The notes under the pieces are model-generated. The model was not told where the DNA came from, ran no database searches, and saw nothing but the letters and a program-made list of their open reading frames with translations. From Methanoculleus sediminis (GTDB taxonomy: Archaea > Halobacteriota > Methanomicrobia > Methanomicrobiales > Methanoculleaceae), in the NCBI RefSeq assembly GCF_001017125.1, contig NZ_JXOJ01000002.1, forward strand, positions 853,640 through 917,639: a stretch of 64,000 nucleotides of DNA, written 5' to 3'. Position 1 is the stretch's first letter, and each line of letters begins with the position of its first letter. The position numbers were made by a program, and so were the translations under genes. Shown here in pieces: positions 43,527 through 52,723 of the stretch.

Positions 43527-44834
43527 ATGAAAAGAAGAATTGAAGTGCGGGCACTTTCCGTGCTCCTGGTAGCGTTGCTGGCGAGCGGAACGATAGTGCC
43601 GGCGGTGAGTGCAGAGAGTGAATCAAGGGGCTGGCTCGATACGTTCGACCAGTGGGTTGAGCCGAGAGATATGTCGATGTACAATCCGGTCATTGAAACC
43701 CCGCAGAGGGTGCCGCTCGATGCGGAGAGAGCACGGCAATATCCCGGGTTGATCCTTCTGGATCCGAAGCGAGAGTCGAAATTCCAGGTAATCGATGCAG
43801 ATGTGGTTCCGGTCTCACCCGGTAATGTTTCGTTGACGCTGCAAACCGAGAGCGACGACCCCGGCACCAGGGATTTGATGCCGGATGTGAGGATGACCCA
43901 GGGGACTATTTCCTGGTATTGGACGCAGGATACGTGGGCCTACCACGAGATAACGATCCATAACTACGCTTCTTCGGCAGCGAGCGGAACGGTCATTTTC
44001 TGGTCGCTTGAGGATGGGTACGGGTATAGCGTACCTTTTACGAATCTTGCAGCGGGAGCAGACCGCACCATAACGGTTCCATTCCAGGTCATCGCGCAGG
44101 AGAGTTCTGTCGGGTTGAAACCGATAGCTGTCGAGATCAGAGTTGATCCGACCGGCCTTACGTCATGGATAGCTAGGATGCCGATCGATGCCATAGAGAA
44201 GTATAACAACGATGCGTCGCACCTGCTCGATCCTGATGGCGGAGAAAACCTCGAAACGAGCGATCTGTATCATTTCCCGTTCAGTGAGGGATATAGGGTA
44301 CTATCCAAAGCAGCACAGGTAGCTGACAATACGACCAATCCGTATCAATCTGCCTACGAGATAATGCAGTACGTTTACGGAGCCATGAGTTACACATACG
44401 AAGAGCCGTACATCGAATACACAATCTCCGACCTGTACACTATGGATCACCCATCCCCCATAGACGGGAAGTACGTGGGAGTCTGCGATGAGTATGGAAC
44501 TCTGTACACCGCTTCCACCCGGGCGCTGGGCATCCCGACGCGGTTCCTGTCGTTCACCATGGAAGAAGTGTCTACTGGTAATGTATCAGGGCATGCCATC
44601 GCAGAATCGTGGAATGGAAATGCCTGGATACACTCGGATCCGACGTGGAACTCGTTTGATAACCCGCAAGTTTATAAGACAGCAGGAAACACTCACATCA
44701 ACATCACTGTCTACGGTGACGCCGATGACTCCTATTACACCCTGGATCCGAACGACCCGACCGGCGACGGCATTCTTAGGTATGAAGACTTCAGAACACA
44801 GATTCTCCTCGGAGAGGTTCCGAGGTACAATTAA
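43527..44834 (+). CDS. Secreted transglutaminase-like cysteine peptidase
   Basis: 435 residues. Signal peptide (LLVALLASGTIVPAVSA). An unknown N-terminal domain with a beta-sandwich-like segment (about 115-205) precedes a transglutaminase-core domain (about 270-390). The triad is visible: Cys in VCDEYGTLY (about 317), His in GHAIAESW (about 355) and Asp in IHSDPTWNSF (about 371). Archaeal members are usually thought to be proteases. It has the same promoter and leader as two metzincin genes though unrelated to them. GC lower than the surroundings. Confidence 0.84.
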   Translation: MKRRIEVRALSVLLVALLASGTIVPAVSAESESRGWLDTFDQWVEPRDMSMYNPVIETPQRVPLDAERARQYPGLILLDPKRESKFQVIDADVVPVSPGNVSLTLQTESDDPGTRDLMPDVRMTQGTISWYWTQDTWAYHEITIHNYASSAASGTVIFWSLEDGYGYSVPFTNLAAGADRTITVPFQVIAQESSVGLKPIAVEIRVDPTGLTSWIARMPIDAIEKYNNDASHLLDPDGGENLETSDLYHFPFSEGYRVLSKAAQVADNTTNPYQSAYEIMQYVYGAMSYTYEEPYIEYTISDLYTMDHPSPIDGKYVGVCDEYGTLYTASTRALGIPTRFLSFTMEEVSTGNVSGHAIAESWNGNAWIHSDPTWNSFDNPQVYKTAGNTHINITVYGDADDSYYTLDPNDPTGDGILRYEDFRTQILLGEVPRYN

Positions 44835-44837
44835 CCC

Positions 44838-44843
44838 TTTTTT
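44838..44843 (+). terminator. T-run between the transglutaminase gene and its partner
   Basis: Six T residues end directly at the ATG of the next gene. It may act as a partial terminator or merely be A/T-rich; it would lower the partner's expression relative to the protease. Confidence 0.3.
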
Positions 44844-45701
44844 ATGAAGAAAGATATTGTCCTTCTGGCACTCGGGCTCGTCATTGCGGTACTCGCTTGC
44901 AGCGCCTCTGCAGGTGCAGTAGTGACGCCCCTTCCCGGACAGGGAAACCAGACCCAGATCCTGTACGGGGTCCACCCGAACGCGAAGACCAACGAGACGA
45001 TTACCGCGTTCATAGCCGAACACGGAGAGATCTGGTGGCATGAGGGTGTGTACAATCACACCCACAAGTACGTGTACGTCGTGCCGGCGAACGCCTGCGA
45101 AGAACAGCTCGTCTACTTAAACCGGATAACCGACGAGCGCAGCGGCGAACAGTCTATTGAACGCATCTGGATTATCGGCTGCGACGAGGCGATGCCCCTG
45201 GCCGCAGAGCTCCGGTTCCCGGAGATCTTTGCGAAGTACCCGGCGCTCATCAACGATGCAGAGCTGCGGTCGTATATTGAGAGTCAATCCCCAAACCGCT
45301 ATGAGGAGGTTACGGCCAGGCCTTCGCGTGCGCAGGTCTATTTCATCAACGATACCGGCGTGTTCACGGAGTACATCGTCCTCCTCTCAGGAGGAGAGAT
45401 TGTCTCTACAACATACGTCTCGGAGGAGAACCTCACGGTCGGGAGAGCCGAAGCGGAGGCGCAGGCCCTCTCCGGACAGCCCTCGGGCGCCAGCGTCGAG
45501 AACATCGTGCTGAAAGTCTACGGCGGCGACCGGATTGTCTGGGAGATTACCGTTCGAGCCGATCAGAAGACCGATGTTGTGCAGGTCCCTTCGGATCTGG
45601 CGCCCGGGCAGTCGATCCAGACGACGACGCCGGGGTTTGGGGCGGTCTTCGCGGTTCTTGGTGCCGGGACGGGTTTTGTTCTGTGCCGGCGACGGGGGTA
45701 G
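44844..45701 (+). CDS. PGF-CTERM surface protein
   Basis: 285 residues. Signal peptide (LLALGLVIAVLACSASAGA) and C-terminal TTPGFGAVFAVLGAGTGFVLCRRRG: PGF motif, helix and basic tail, an archaeosortase A substrate. The middle part (about 40-235) has no recognised domain. It starts nine bases after the transglutaminase-like gene, so the two likely form one operon and this protein may hold or modulate the peptidase at the cell surface; inference. Confidence 0.76.
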   Translation: MKKDIVLLALGLVIAVLACSASAGAVVTPLPGQGNQTQILYGVHPNAKTNETITAFIAEHGEIWWHEGVYNHTHKYVYVVPANACEEQLVYLNRITDERSGEQSIERIWIIGCDEAMPLAAELRFPEIFAKYPALINDAELRSYIESQSPNRYEEVTARPSRAQVYFINDTGVFTEYIVLLSGGEIVSTTYVSEENLTVGRAEAEAQALSGQPSGASVENIVLKVYGGDRIVWEITVRADQKTDVVQVPSDLAPGQSIQTTTPGFGAVFAVLGAGTGFVLCRRRG

Positions 45702-45849
45702 AACCGGAGTTATGGGTGCCCTCTTTTTGTTGTTCAACAACCCGGCTACCTGCTCTCGCCGCCGTGTAAGCCCTTCCGCCGTCCGGCGCGGCACTCATTT
45801 CAGGCCCACTTGTGGTCGTATTTGAGTTCGAAGGCAATCTGGTGAACCC

Positions 45850-45896
45850 AATGTGTAGATGCGCGGCACAGAAAAGGTTTATGGAAGAGCGTCGAC
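45850..45896 (+). promoter_or_regulatory. Multi-copy promoter cassette, copy 9
   Basis: ATGTGTAGATGCG, CACAGAAAAGGTTTATGG and GCGTCGACGTCTCC. A hairpin CGGGAT-CGGT-ATCCCG follows at 45914-45929 in the leader, just before AGGAACCACC and the ATG at 45940. Confidence 0.72.
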
Positions 45897-45939
45897 GTCT
45901 CCACCGTGAATACCGGGATCGGTATCCCGAGGAACCACC

Positions 45940-46413
45940 ATGAAGAAAATTCTCCCCATGTGTCTCCTGCTCTGCTGCTTCCTTGCCGCTGCCGGGTGCA
46001 CCGGCACCGAGCAGGCCGTACCGGAACACGCGGCCACACTTGCCGAGGCTCACGAGGTCTTCGGCCCCGATATCCCCGAACCGTCCTACCTCCCGGACGG
46101 CTACACCTTCGAAAACGCCGTCCGCTCCACCGACGGCAGCATCACGCTCACCTACACCGGCACTGCCGGCGACCTCCGGGTAACGAGGCTCTCGTCCGCG
46201 GACGCCCCGTGCCCCGGTCCGGCGGTCACCGGGAGCAAAGAGTGGATCGTCCAGGGTAACGGCATCCTGGGCCGATTGGTCTACGAGAACGACGACCGCT
46301 CGGATGGCTCCCTCTGGCTGTTCCGGTGGGACTGGAACGATGCCGCCTTCTGCATGACGGGGAGCCTCCCGGAGGGTGAGATAACGAAGGTCGCCGCATC
46401 GATCGTCGAGTGA
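45940..46413 (+). CDS. Putative lipoprotein, DUF4367-like
   Basis: 157 residues. Signal peptide and lipobox (CCFLAAAGCTG). The mature domain (YLPDGYTFENAVRSTDGSIT ... SLWLFRWDWNDAAFCMTGSLP) has the PxYLPxGY start and the late W-x-x-x-x-x-x-x-G pattern of DUF4367-type domains, often found in anti-sigma or surface proteins. Function unknown. Preceded by the copy-9 promoter and its leader hairpin. Confidence 0.68.
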   Translation: MKKILPMCLLLCCFLAAAGCTGTEQAVPEHAATLAEAHEVFGPDIPEPSYLPDGYTFENAVRSTDGSITLTYTGTAGDLRVTRLSSADAPCPGPAVTGSKEWIVQGNGILGRLVYENDDRSDGSLWLFRWDWNDAAFCMTGSLPEGEITKVAASIVE

Positions 46414-46525
46414 TGTCCGGAACGGCTGCGAACCTGCCGGGGGACCCTGTCTCTGCCTTCCGGCGCGGCCCCGGTTCCCGGCGCATGACGACCGGGTTTT
46501 GTTCGGAGATCGATCGGGCGGGACC

Positions 46526-46573
46526 GACGCGTAGACACGCGTCACAGAAAAGGTTTATAGAGAAACGTTGACG
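46526..46573 (+). promoter_or_regulatory. Multi-copy promoter cassette, copy 10
   Basis: GACGCGTAGACACGCGT, CACAGAAAAGGTTTATAGA and ACGTTGACGTCTCC. The leader hairpin CGGGAT-CGGT-GTCCCG (46590-46605) matches copy 9 except that one A-U pair is now G-U, so the fold is kept. Confidence 0.74.
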
Positions 46574-46629
46574 TCTCCATCGTGAATGCCGGGATCGGTG
46601 TCCCGGGATGCGCCGGCAGGTGAAGATCA

Positions 46630-46971
46630 ATGAAAGAAAGACGAATCGTGAACGTTACCGGACCGGGAAGGCTGATCTGCTTCGCCCTGCTGCTCTTCGT
46701 CCTGGCCGGCAGCGGCATGGCGTGCGCATCTCCCGGTGAAGGCGTGCAGGTCGACCCGGCTGACGACGGAACACCGCCGGTCGATACCGGGAACGGCCGA
46801 CAGACCGTGCTCGGGGAGCCTGCAGATACAACGACGTATCACGGCTCCGGGAGTGTGTTCACTGTCTTCTATAACCCCGTGCTCCTCGGGTGCGGCCTGG
46901 GAGCCGTGGCCGTGGTCTCGGTGGGCTACGTCCTCATCCGGCGGTATCGCGGCGGGAAGGATACACCATGA
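46630..46971 (+). CDS. Small membrane protein, unknown
   Basis: 113 residues. N-terminal signal or anchor (LICFALLLFVLAGSGMACA), a short polar segment, then a C-terminal helix (PVLLGCGLGAVAVVSVGYVLI) and basic tail (RRYRGGK). An extracytoplasmic loop between two membrane helices is likely if the signal is not cleaved. No family recognised. Driven by the copy-10 promoter. Confidence 0.6.
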   Translation: MKERRIVNVTGPGRLICFALLLFVLAGSGMACASPGEGVQVDPADDGTPPVDTGNGRQTVLGEPADTTTYHGSGSVFTVFYNPVLLGCGLGAVAVVSVGYVLIRRYRGGKDTP

Positions 46972-47171
46972 GTGTGATGCTTTTCCGGCTATCGCCTTCG
47001 TCCTCGCGTGCCCCTCCGTTCTCATGACCCTGATAGGGCATCAGGGGAAAAAGACTCCGGCGAGACCGATTGCCTCTCAACCGCTCACACAGCACGTGTC
47101 ACTGCTCTGCCGTTCTCTTCGCGCGCCGGATAACAACCCTTAAGAGGAACCTTAAGAGAGATACTACTCAA

Positions 47172-48077
47172 ATGCTCGATCAGTTCAAGGGCTGTCTCCT
47201 CGGGGCCGCCATCGGGGATGCGCTCGGCATGGCACGGGAGAGCACCCCTCCCGACTTCCAGCGCCTTCACGAGGGATACCGCCGGGCGTGGCGGGGGCAC
47301 CCGAACGCCGGGCTGAAACCCGGGCAGTTCACCGACGACACCCAGATGATGCTCCTCGTCGCCGGGATGCTTGCCGACGGAACCTATTCGGAACAGGAAT
47401 ATGCGGCAGCCCTTGCCCGCATGTACATGAACGAAGACCTCCGGTTCCCCGACGCCGCCGTGGACGCCGCGTGCCGGCACCTCCTTCTTTCCGGCGGCAA
47501 ACCGGGAGGGGTCTCCTCCAACACTGCCGGCTGTACCGGGATCGCCGTCCCGTTCGGGCTTCTCTACGGCGACCCCATCGACGTGACCGAACGGGTGGTC
47601 CAGGCCTGCAGCGTCACCCATACCCACCCGGCGGCGCATGCGGGGGCGGTCACCGTCGCGATGCTCGTCCACCACGCCGTCCGCGGCCGCTCCGATGCCC
47701 TCTCCCTTGCCGGGAAACATGCCGCCCTCGAAGACGTCGCCCTCGGCAACAAGATCCGCGACGCGACGAATCTTGCAAAGGAAGGGATCAGCCTCGAAAG
47801 CGCGCTCTCGGTTGTCGGCAACGACGTCACCGTCTACCAGACCGTCCCGCTCGCCTTCTTCCTGATCAGCAGGATAAAAGACGTCACGGCTCTCCTCACC
47901 ATCGCGGCGCACGTCGGGGGGAACACGGACACCATCGCGCTCATCTGCGGGGCATACGCGGGCGCCGTCTACGGGAAATCCGCCCTCCCGCCGGATCTTC
48001 TCGAAGGGCTCGAGGGGCGGGACGAGATCGAGTCCGTGGCCGCCCGGCTCTACGAACGCTACACCGCAAAGCCTTAA
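47172..48077 (+). CDS. ADP-ribosylglycohydrolase family protein
   Basis: 301 residues. The family's metal-binding residues are visible in GAAIGDALGMARE (residues 9-21), FTDDTQMML (about 53-61, the T-D-D-T motif) and HVGGNTDTIALICGAYAGA (about 248-266, G-G-D/N-T-D-T). Members remove ADP-ribose from proteins such as DraG's nitrogenase reductase target; without nifH or DraT nearby the substrate is unknown. ATG 47172 chosen; the upstream frame lacks family similarity. Two CCTTAAGAG units (47138-47159) lie just upstream. Confidence 0.88.
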   Translation: MLDQFKGCLLGAAIGDALGMARESTPPDFQRLHEGYRRAWRGHPNAGLKPGQFTDDTQMMLLVAGMLADGTYSEQEYAAALARMYMNEDLRFPDAAVDAACRHLLLSGGKPGGVSSNTAGCTGIAVPFGLLYGDPIDVTERVVQACSVTHTHPAAHAGAVTVAMLVHHAVRGRSDALSLAGKHAALEDVALGNKIRDATNLAKEGISLESALSVVGNDVTVYQTVPLAFFLISRIKDVTALLTIAAHVGGNTDTIALICGAYAGAVYGKSALPPDLLEGLEGRDEIESVAARLYERYTAKP

Positions 48078-48102
48078 GATTCTATAAAAGACACCTCCTC
48101 TT

Positions 48103-49089
48103 ATGGAAATTGCGATTATCGGCGCATCCGGATACACCGGGGGCGAGTTGATGCGGCTTCTGCTGCACCATCCGTCCGCGGACGTCGTCGCCGCGACATC
48201 CCGGAAACTGGACGGCACCCCCATCGCCTCGGTGCATCCCCACCTCCGGGGTCTGACCGATCTCGTCTTCCGGAACACCGAAGCCGGCGATATCGATGCC
48301 GACTTCGCCTTCCTCGCCGTACCGCACACGGCGGCGATGAAGGTTGCCGGGACGCTTGCAGAGCGGGGGATCAGGACCGTCGATCTCTCGGCCGACTACC
48401 GTCTCCCGAAAGGTGTTTACGAGAAGGTCTACGGCGTGACCCACGAAGCCTACTTCGAGGCTCCCTACGGCCTGCCCGAACTCCACCGCGACGAGATCAG
48501 GTCCGCTCCCTTCGTCGCGAACCCGGGCTGCTTCCCGACCGGGGCGACGCTTGCAGCGGCGCCGCTTGCGAAACTTGCCCACACCATCATCTACGACTCA
48601 AAGACCGGGGTTTCGGGCGCGGGGACCTCCCCCTCCGCGACCACCCACTACGGAAACGTCGGCGACAACTTCAGCGCCTACAAGTGGACGAGCCACCGCC
48701 ACCTCGCCGAGATGAAACAGGAGGCCGCCCGGCTCGGTTCAACCGCCCGGTGCTACTTCACGCCGCACCTCCTCCCGGTGAACCGGGGCATCCTGACGAC
48801 GGCCCACATCCTCCTCCGCGAGCCGATGGGGCAGGACGAGGTCGAGGCGCTCTATAAGACGTTCTACGCCGACGAGTTCTTCGTCCGCTACCAGAAACCG
48901 ACCCTCGCGGCCGTCCGCGGGACGAATTTCTGCGACGTTGCCGTCGAGAGCGAGGGCGACCGGGTCGTCGCGGTCTCGGTGATCGACAACCTGGTCAAGG
49001 GCGCGAGCGGCCAGGCAATCCAGAACATGAACCTGATGTGCGGATTTCCGGAAGATGCAGGCCTCCGCAGCGCCGGGATGCTCCCCTGA
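48103..49089 (+). CDS. argC: N-acetyl-gamma-glutamyl-phosphate reductase
   Basis: 328 residues. Third step of arginine synthesis. NADP-binding [16 protein letters not shown] at the N-terminus; catalytic Cys in [13 protein letters not shown] (about residue 144); SGAGTSPS and [12 protein letters not shown] later, typical of argC. Head of an argC - CBS - argJ - argB cluster, the usual archaeal set for the first half of the pathway. Confidence 0.96.
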   Translation: MEIAIIGASGYTGGELMRLLLHHPSADVVAATSRKLDGTPIASVHPHLRGLTDLVFRNTEAGDIDADFAFLAVPHTAAMKVAGTLAERGIRTVDLSADYRLPKGVYEKVYGVTHEAYFEAPYGLPELHRDEIRSAPFVANPGCFPTGATLAAAPLAKLAHTIIYDSKTGVSGAGTSPSATTHYGNVGDNFSAYKWTSHRHLAEMKQEAARLGSTARCYFTPHLLPVNRGILTTAHILLREPMGQDEVEALYKTFYADEFFVRYQKPTLAAVRGTNFCDVAVESEGDRVVAVSVIDNLVKGASGQAIQNMNLMCGFPEDAGLRSAGMLP

Positions 49090-49099
49090 GGTGACGACG

Positions 49100-49585
49100 A
49101 TGAAGGTAAGAGACGTCATGACCCCGGACCCCGTGACCGTCCGGGTCGACTCGCCGGTGAGCGAGGCGGCGGGACTGCTCCGGAAGTACCACATCGGCGG
49201 GCTTCCCGTGATGGACGGCGACCGGGTTGCCGGAATCGTCACCGAGACCGATATCCTCTCGCTCCTCGATGTCGGCGATCTCTCCGACGACCTCTGGCTC
49301 CCCTCGCCGCTCGAGGTGATCGAGGTCCCGGTCAGGGAGTTCATCAACTGGGAGCGGACGAAGCGTGCGCTCACCGATATCGGCAACATGGAGGTGCGGC
49401 GGGTGATGAGCAGCCCGGTCGTCGCCATCGACGAGGATTCGGATATCGCCGATGCGGCTTCCCTGATGCTCCGCGAGGGGATCGCACGACTCCCGGTGCT
49501 CCGTGAAGACAGGCTGGTCGGAATCGTCACCCGGGCGGATATCGTCCACGGCCTCGGGGCGTCATCGAGGGAGGAAGAATCGTGA
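49100..49585 (+). CDS. Two-CBS-domain protein in the arg cluster
   Basis: 161 residues: CBS 1 at about 1-60 (VRDVMTPDPVTVRVDSPVSEAAGLL) and CBS 2 at about 95-155 (VRRVMSSPVVAIDEDSDIADAASLML). Such pairs bind adenosine nucleotides. ATG 49100 follows GAGGTGA. It sits between argC and argJ and overlaps argJ by four bases, so it may tune arginine synthesis to energy charge; inference from position. Confidence 0.9.
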   Translation: MKVRDVMTPDPVTVRVDSPVSEAAGLLRKYHIGGLPVMDGDRVAGIVTETDILSLLDVGDLSDDLWLPSPLEVIEVPVREFINWERTKRALTDIGNMEVRRVMSSPVVAIDEDSDIADAASLMLREGIARLPVLREDRLVGIVTRADIVHGLGASSREEES

Positions 49586-50721
49586 AGAGCATCTGTGCGG
49601 TCGAAGGCGTCACTGCCGCGGGAATCAAGGAAGGAAAATACGGGCTCGCCCTGATCCGGGCGAGCGGAACCGCGGCCGGTGTCTTCACGTCGAATAAGAT
49701 GCGGGCGGCCCCGGTCGAGGTGATGATGGAACGGATGGGGAGAGGCACCCTCGATGCCGTCGTCGTGAACAGCGGGTGCGCGAACGCCTACACCGGCGAG
49801 CGGGGCTACCGCGACGCGGTGGAGATGTGCGGTATCGCGGGCGGAGCCCTCGGCATCGACCCCGCATCGGTCGGCGTCGCGAGCACCGGGGTGATCGGGC
49901 GCTACCTCGATCTCCCGCTGATCCGCGACCAGTGCGGGCGGGTCGCACCGCTCCTTGCCCGGAACGGCGACGCCGAGGATGCGGCGGCGAAGGCGATCAT
50001 GACGACCGACACCTTCCCTAAACACGCCCTCGTCCGGACGGAGTCGTTTGCCGTCGGCGGGATCACCAAGGGAAGCGGGATGATCGCCCCGAACATGGGG
50101 ACGATGCTCGCGTTCATCTACACGGACGCACAGGTCGAGGGACCGGTCCTCCGCGATATCCTCCGGCAGGCGACCCGGCGGTCGTTCAACCGGGTCGTCG
50201 TCGACGGCGACACCAGCACGAACGACGTCGCCTTCTGCACCGCGACCGGTGCCGCGGGCCGGGTCGACCGCGGCGAACTCGCGAGAGCGATCGAAGCCGT
50301 CTGCCGCGACCTTGCCGTCCAGATCGCCCGCGACGGCGAAGGGGCGACGAAGCTCCTCGAGGTCACCGTTCGCGGCGCTCCCGACGAGGACGCCGCCGCC
50401 GAGGTGGCCCGGACGGTCATCGCCTCCCCGCTCGTCAAGACCGCGATCTACGGCGAGGACCCGAACTGGGGCCGGGTCGTCGCGGCGGCGGGAAGAGCCG
50501 GCGTGGAGTTCGATCCCTACGGCGTCTCGCTCCGGGTCGGGGAGATACCGCTCGTCCTCCGCGGCGAGATCGTCGCCGACCTCGGAGCGGCGAAGGCCGC
50601 GATGCGCGGTGCGACCGTCGCGTTCGACCTCGACCTTGCTGCAGGCGACGGAAAGGCGACGGCGTGGGGGTGCGACCTCACCGAGAAGTACGTAGAGATC
50701 AACGGGAAGTACACGACATGA
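49582..50721 (+). CDS. argJ: Glutamate N-acetyltransferase / ornithine acetyltransferase
   Basis: 379 residues. Recycles the acetyl group from N-acetylornithine to glutamate. The self-cleavage site and catalytic Thr are in [12 protein letters not shown] (about residues 139-150; the Ala-x-x-Met-Thr-Thr-Asp motif), with [14 protein letters not shown] next. GTG start overlaps the CBS gene; the stop overlaps argB. Confidence 0.95.
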   Translation: MKSICAVEGVTAAGIKEGKYGLALIRASGTAAGVFTSNKMRAAPVEVMMERMGRGTLDAVVVNSGCANAYTGERGYRDAVEMCGIAGGALGIDPASVGVASTGVIGRYLDLPLIRDQCGRVAPLLARNGDAEDAAAKAIMTTDTFPKHALVRTESFAVGGITKGSGMIAPNMGTMLAFIYTDAQVEGPVLRDILRQATRRSFNRVVVDGDTSTNDVAFCTATGAAGRVDRGELARAIEAVCRDLAVQIARDGEGATKLLEVTVRGAPDEDAAAEVARTVIASPLVKTAIYGEDPNWGRVVAAAGRAGVEFDPYGVSLRVGEIPLVLRGEIVADLGAAKAAMRGATVAFDLDLAAGDGKATAWGCDLTEKYVEINGKYTT

Positions 50722-51587
50722 AACGAGAAGACGTGCTGATGGAGGCACTCCCTTACATCCAGAAGTTTTACGGCAGGACGATCGTGATCAAGCTCGGCGG
50801 CCACGCGATGGTCGACCAGAACATCCTCGAGACGGTGATCCGGGATGCCGTCCTTCTGCGCTACGTGGGGATGAAGGTTGTCCTGGTTCACGGCGGGGGG
50901 CCGGAGATCACCGCGAAGATGCAGGCGATGGGCAAAGAGCCCAAATTCGTCGGGGGGCTGCGGATCACCGATCCCGAGACGCTCGAGATCGCCCAGATGG
51001 TTCTTGTCGGCAAGATCAACGACGGGATTGTCTCCCTCATCGCGAACTGCGGCACCCGGGCGGTCGGGATCTCCGGCAACGACGGCAACCTCCTCATCGC
51101 CCGGAAGATGGATCCCCAGCGGGTGAAGATCGGGGAGGTCGAGCAGGAGGTGGATCTCGGCCAGGTCGGCGAGATCGAGGAGGTCGATCCCGAGGTGCTC
51201 CACTGCCTCCTCGCCCAGAACTACATCCCGGTGGTAGCCCCGATAGCCATCGACCGGCAGGGCCGGAGCCTGAACATCAACGCCGACACGGCGGCCGCCG
51301 AGATCGCGATCGCTCTGGGCGCGTTCAAACTGGTCAACCTCACCGACGTCGACGGAGTGATGGACGCCGGCCGGACGATGGTTTACCACCGGCTTTCCCT
51401 TACCGAAGCGGAGACGATGATCGGCAGCGGAATCATCGCCGGCGGGATGATCCCGAAGCTCGAAGGATGCATGAAAGCAGTCAGGAACGGGGTTACGAGC
51501 GCCCACGTCCTGAACGGCAACCGGGAGCACAACCTGCTCCTCGAGCTCTTCACCGACCAGGGCGTCGGGACGATGCTCACCCTCTAA
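50718..51587 (+). CDS. argB: Acetylglutamate kinase
   Basis: 289 residues. Phosphorylates N-acetylglutamate. VIKLGGHAM near the N-terminus (phosphate-binding), LVHGGGPEI (about 57), and the later [13 protein letters not shown] and [10 protein letters not shown] motifs are family hallmarks. ATG overlaps the argJ stop. Last gene of the cluster; a palindromic repeat follows. Confidence 0.96.
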   Translation: MKREDVLMEALPYIQKFYGRTIVIKLGGHAMVDQNILETVIRDAVLLRYVGMKVVLVHGGGPEITAKMQAMGKEPKFVGGLRITDPETLEIAQMVLVGKINDGIVSLIANCGTRAVGISGNDGNLLIARKMDPQRVKIGEVEQEVDLGQVGEIEEVDPEVLHCLLAQNYIPVVAPIAIDRQGRSLNINADTAAAEIAIALGAFKLVNLTDVDGVMDAGRTMVYHRLSLTEAETMIGSGIIAGGMIPKLEGCMKAVRNGVTSAHVLNGNREHNLLLELFTDQGVGTMLTL

Positions 51588-51611
51588 CCCCCTTTTACCC
51601 TGATATGGTCG

Positions 51612-51685
51612 ACTCACGCGAAGACGCGAAGACCGTAATAAACCTCCCCCTCATCTTCGCGGCTTTCGCGTCTTCGCGTGCGACC
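51612..51685. repeat. Palindromic REP-like element, copy 2
   Basis: ACTCACGCGAAGACGCGAAG on the left is answered on the right by CTTCGCGGCTTTCGCGTCTTCGCGTG-type sequence, giving a long imperfect hairpin of ACGCGAAG units. Same arms as 3959-4034, different middle (GTAATAAACCTCC). Confidence 0.7.
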
Positions 51686-51739
51686 GTATTGCAGGACCTG
51701 AGGCCTGTCTTTGGACCCCGGAAACCTGTTCCTCTCCTC

Positions 51740-52024
51740 TCACGGCAGGTTGCCGTCCCCGCTGCACTCCCGCTGCCGCTCTTCGCTCATATCGACCAGG
51801 ATCTCAAAGACTCTCCGGACGGCGACCGGGTCGATCCGGCTCTCGACTGCGTAGGTGAAGACCCGGTCGAGGACGATCTTCCGCTGCGCCGGGTCATGGA
51901 TGGGAAGACCCCCCTCCTGCTTGATTCGGGCGACCTCGGCCGCACGTTTCTGCCGTTCCGCAACCAGATCGATGATTCTCTCGTCGATCTCGCGGATCTC
52001 GTTCCTGACGGCATCTAGAGTCAT
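51740..52024 (-). CDS. Chorismate mutase, AroQ class
   Basis: 94 residues, all helical. Converts chorismate to prephenate. The AroQ pattern is clear: R in LDAVRNEIREIDERIIDLVAERQKRAAEVARIK (first helix), then DPAQRKIVLDRV and a third helix. Start ATG 52024; the longer frame to 52105 covers the divergent promoter. Stand-alone gene, as usual in archaea. Confidence 0.88.
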   Translation of the reverse strand: MTLDAVRNEIREIDERIIDLVAERQKRAAEVARIKQEGGLPIHDPAQRKIVLDRVFTYAVESRIDPVAVRRVFEILVDMSEERQRECSGDGNLP

Positions 52025-52119
52025 ACTACATGATTGACCGCGACCGGGGAATAAACCTGACGGGTCGTGCCCGGCGAGGCGAAGGATATTATCGTGCCGG
52101 GACAAACCTGGTACCGAAT

Positions 52120-52707
52120 ATGCTCGAACGAATACCGCTGCGCGAACGCCGGGATCTCCTGATCGCGTGGCTTGCCATCTCGATCGCCTTCACCCTGATC
52201 TACGTCAGGGGCGGAGTGGACTTCATGGGGTTGGTCTTCTTCTTCGTGATGTCGCTCGTCACGGTGGGCGTCGCCTTCGTCCTGCACGAGCTGGCGCATA
52301 AGTTCGCCGCGATGCGCTACGGCTACTGGGCCGAATTTCAGAAGGACAACCAGATGCTCCTCGTCGCCGTGGTGATGGCGGCGCTCGTCGGGGTCGTCTT
52401 CGCGGCGCCGGGAGCGACCTACGTCTACGGGAACGCGACCCGGACCGAGAACGGGCGGATATCGGCGGCGGGGCCGGTCACGAACCTCCTCCTCTGCATA
52501 CCCTTCGCGGCGCTGATGCTCTTCGGTGGCGGGGGGCTCCTCGCTCTCGTCGGCCTCGTCGGGCTCCGGATCAACGCGATGATCGCGACCTTCAACATGC
52601 TCCCGATCAGCGTTCTCGACGGACGCAAGGTTCTCGCCTGGAACCCGGCCGTCTTCGCCGTGCTCATGGCCGTCTCCGCCGGGCTCCTCGTCTGGTCGCT
52701 GATCTGA
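52120..52707 (+). CDS. Site-2-type membrane metalloprotease (M50 family)
   Basis: 195 residues with about five helices. Zinc-binding motif HELAHKF (HExxH, about residue 56) and the second-site motif FNMLPISVLDGRKVL (N-x-x-P-x-x-x-L-D-G, about 163) are both complete. Cleaves substrates within or near the membrane. ATG 52120 chosen; the longer frame reads through the divergent promoter. No regulatory PDZ domain. Confidence 0.87.
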   Translation: MLERIPLRERRDLLIAWLAISIAFTLIYVRGGVDFMGLVFFFVMSLVTVGVAFVLHELAHKFAAMRYGYWAEFQKDNQMLLVAVVMAALVGVVFAAPGATYVYGNATRTENGRISAAGPVTNLLLCIPFAALMLFGGGGLLALVGLVGLRINAMIATFNMLPISVLDGRKVLAWNPAVFAVLMAVSAGLLVWSLI

Positions 52708-52723
52708 GGTTCCCTCTCCTTTT

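Noticed and set aside
47138..47159. Direct repeat CCTTAAGAG x2 before the ADP-ribosylglycohydrolase gene as an operator
   Set aside because: Too short and unique in the window; mentioned only with the gene.
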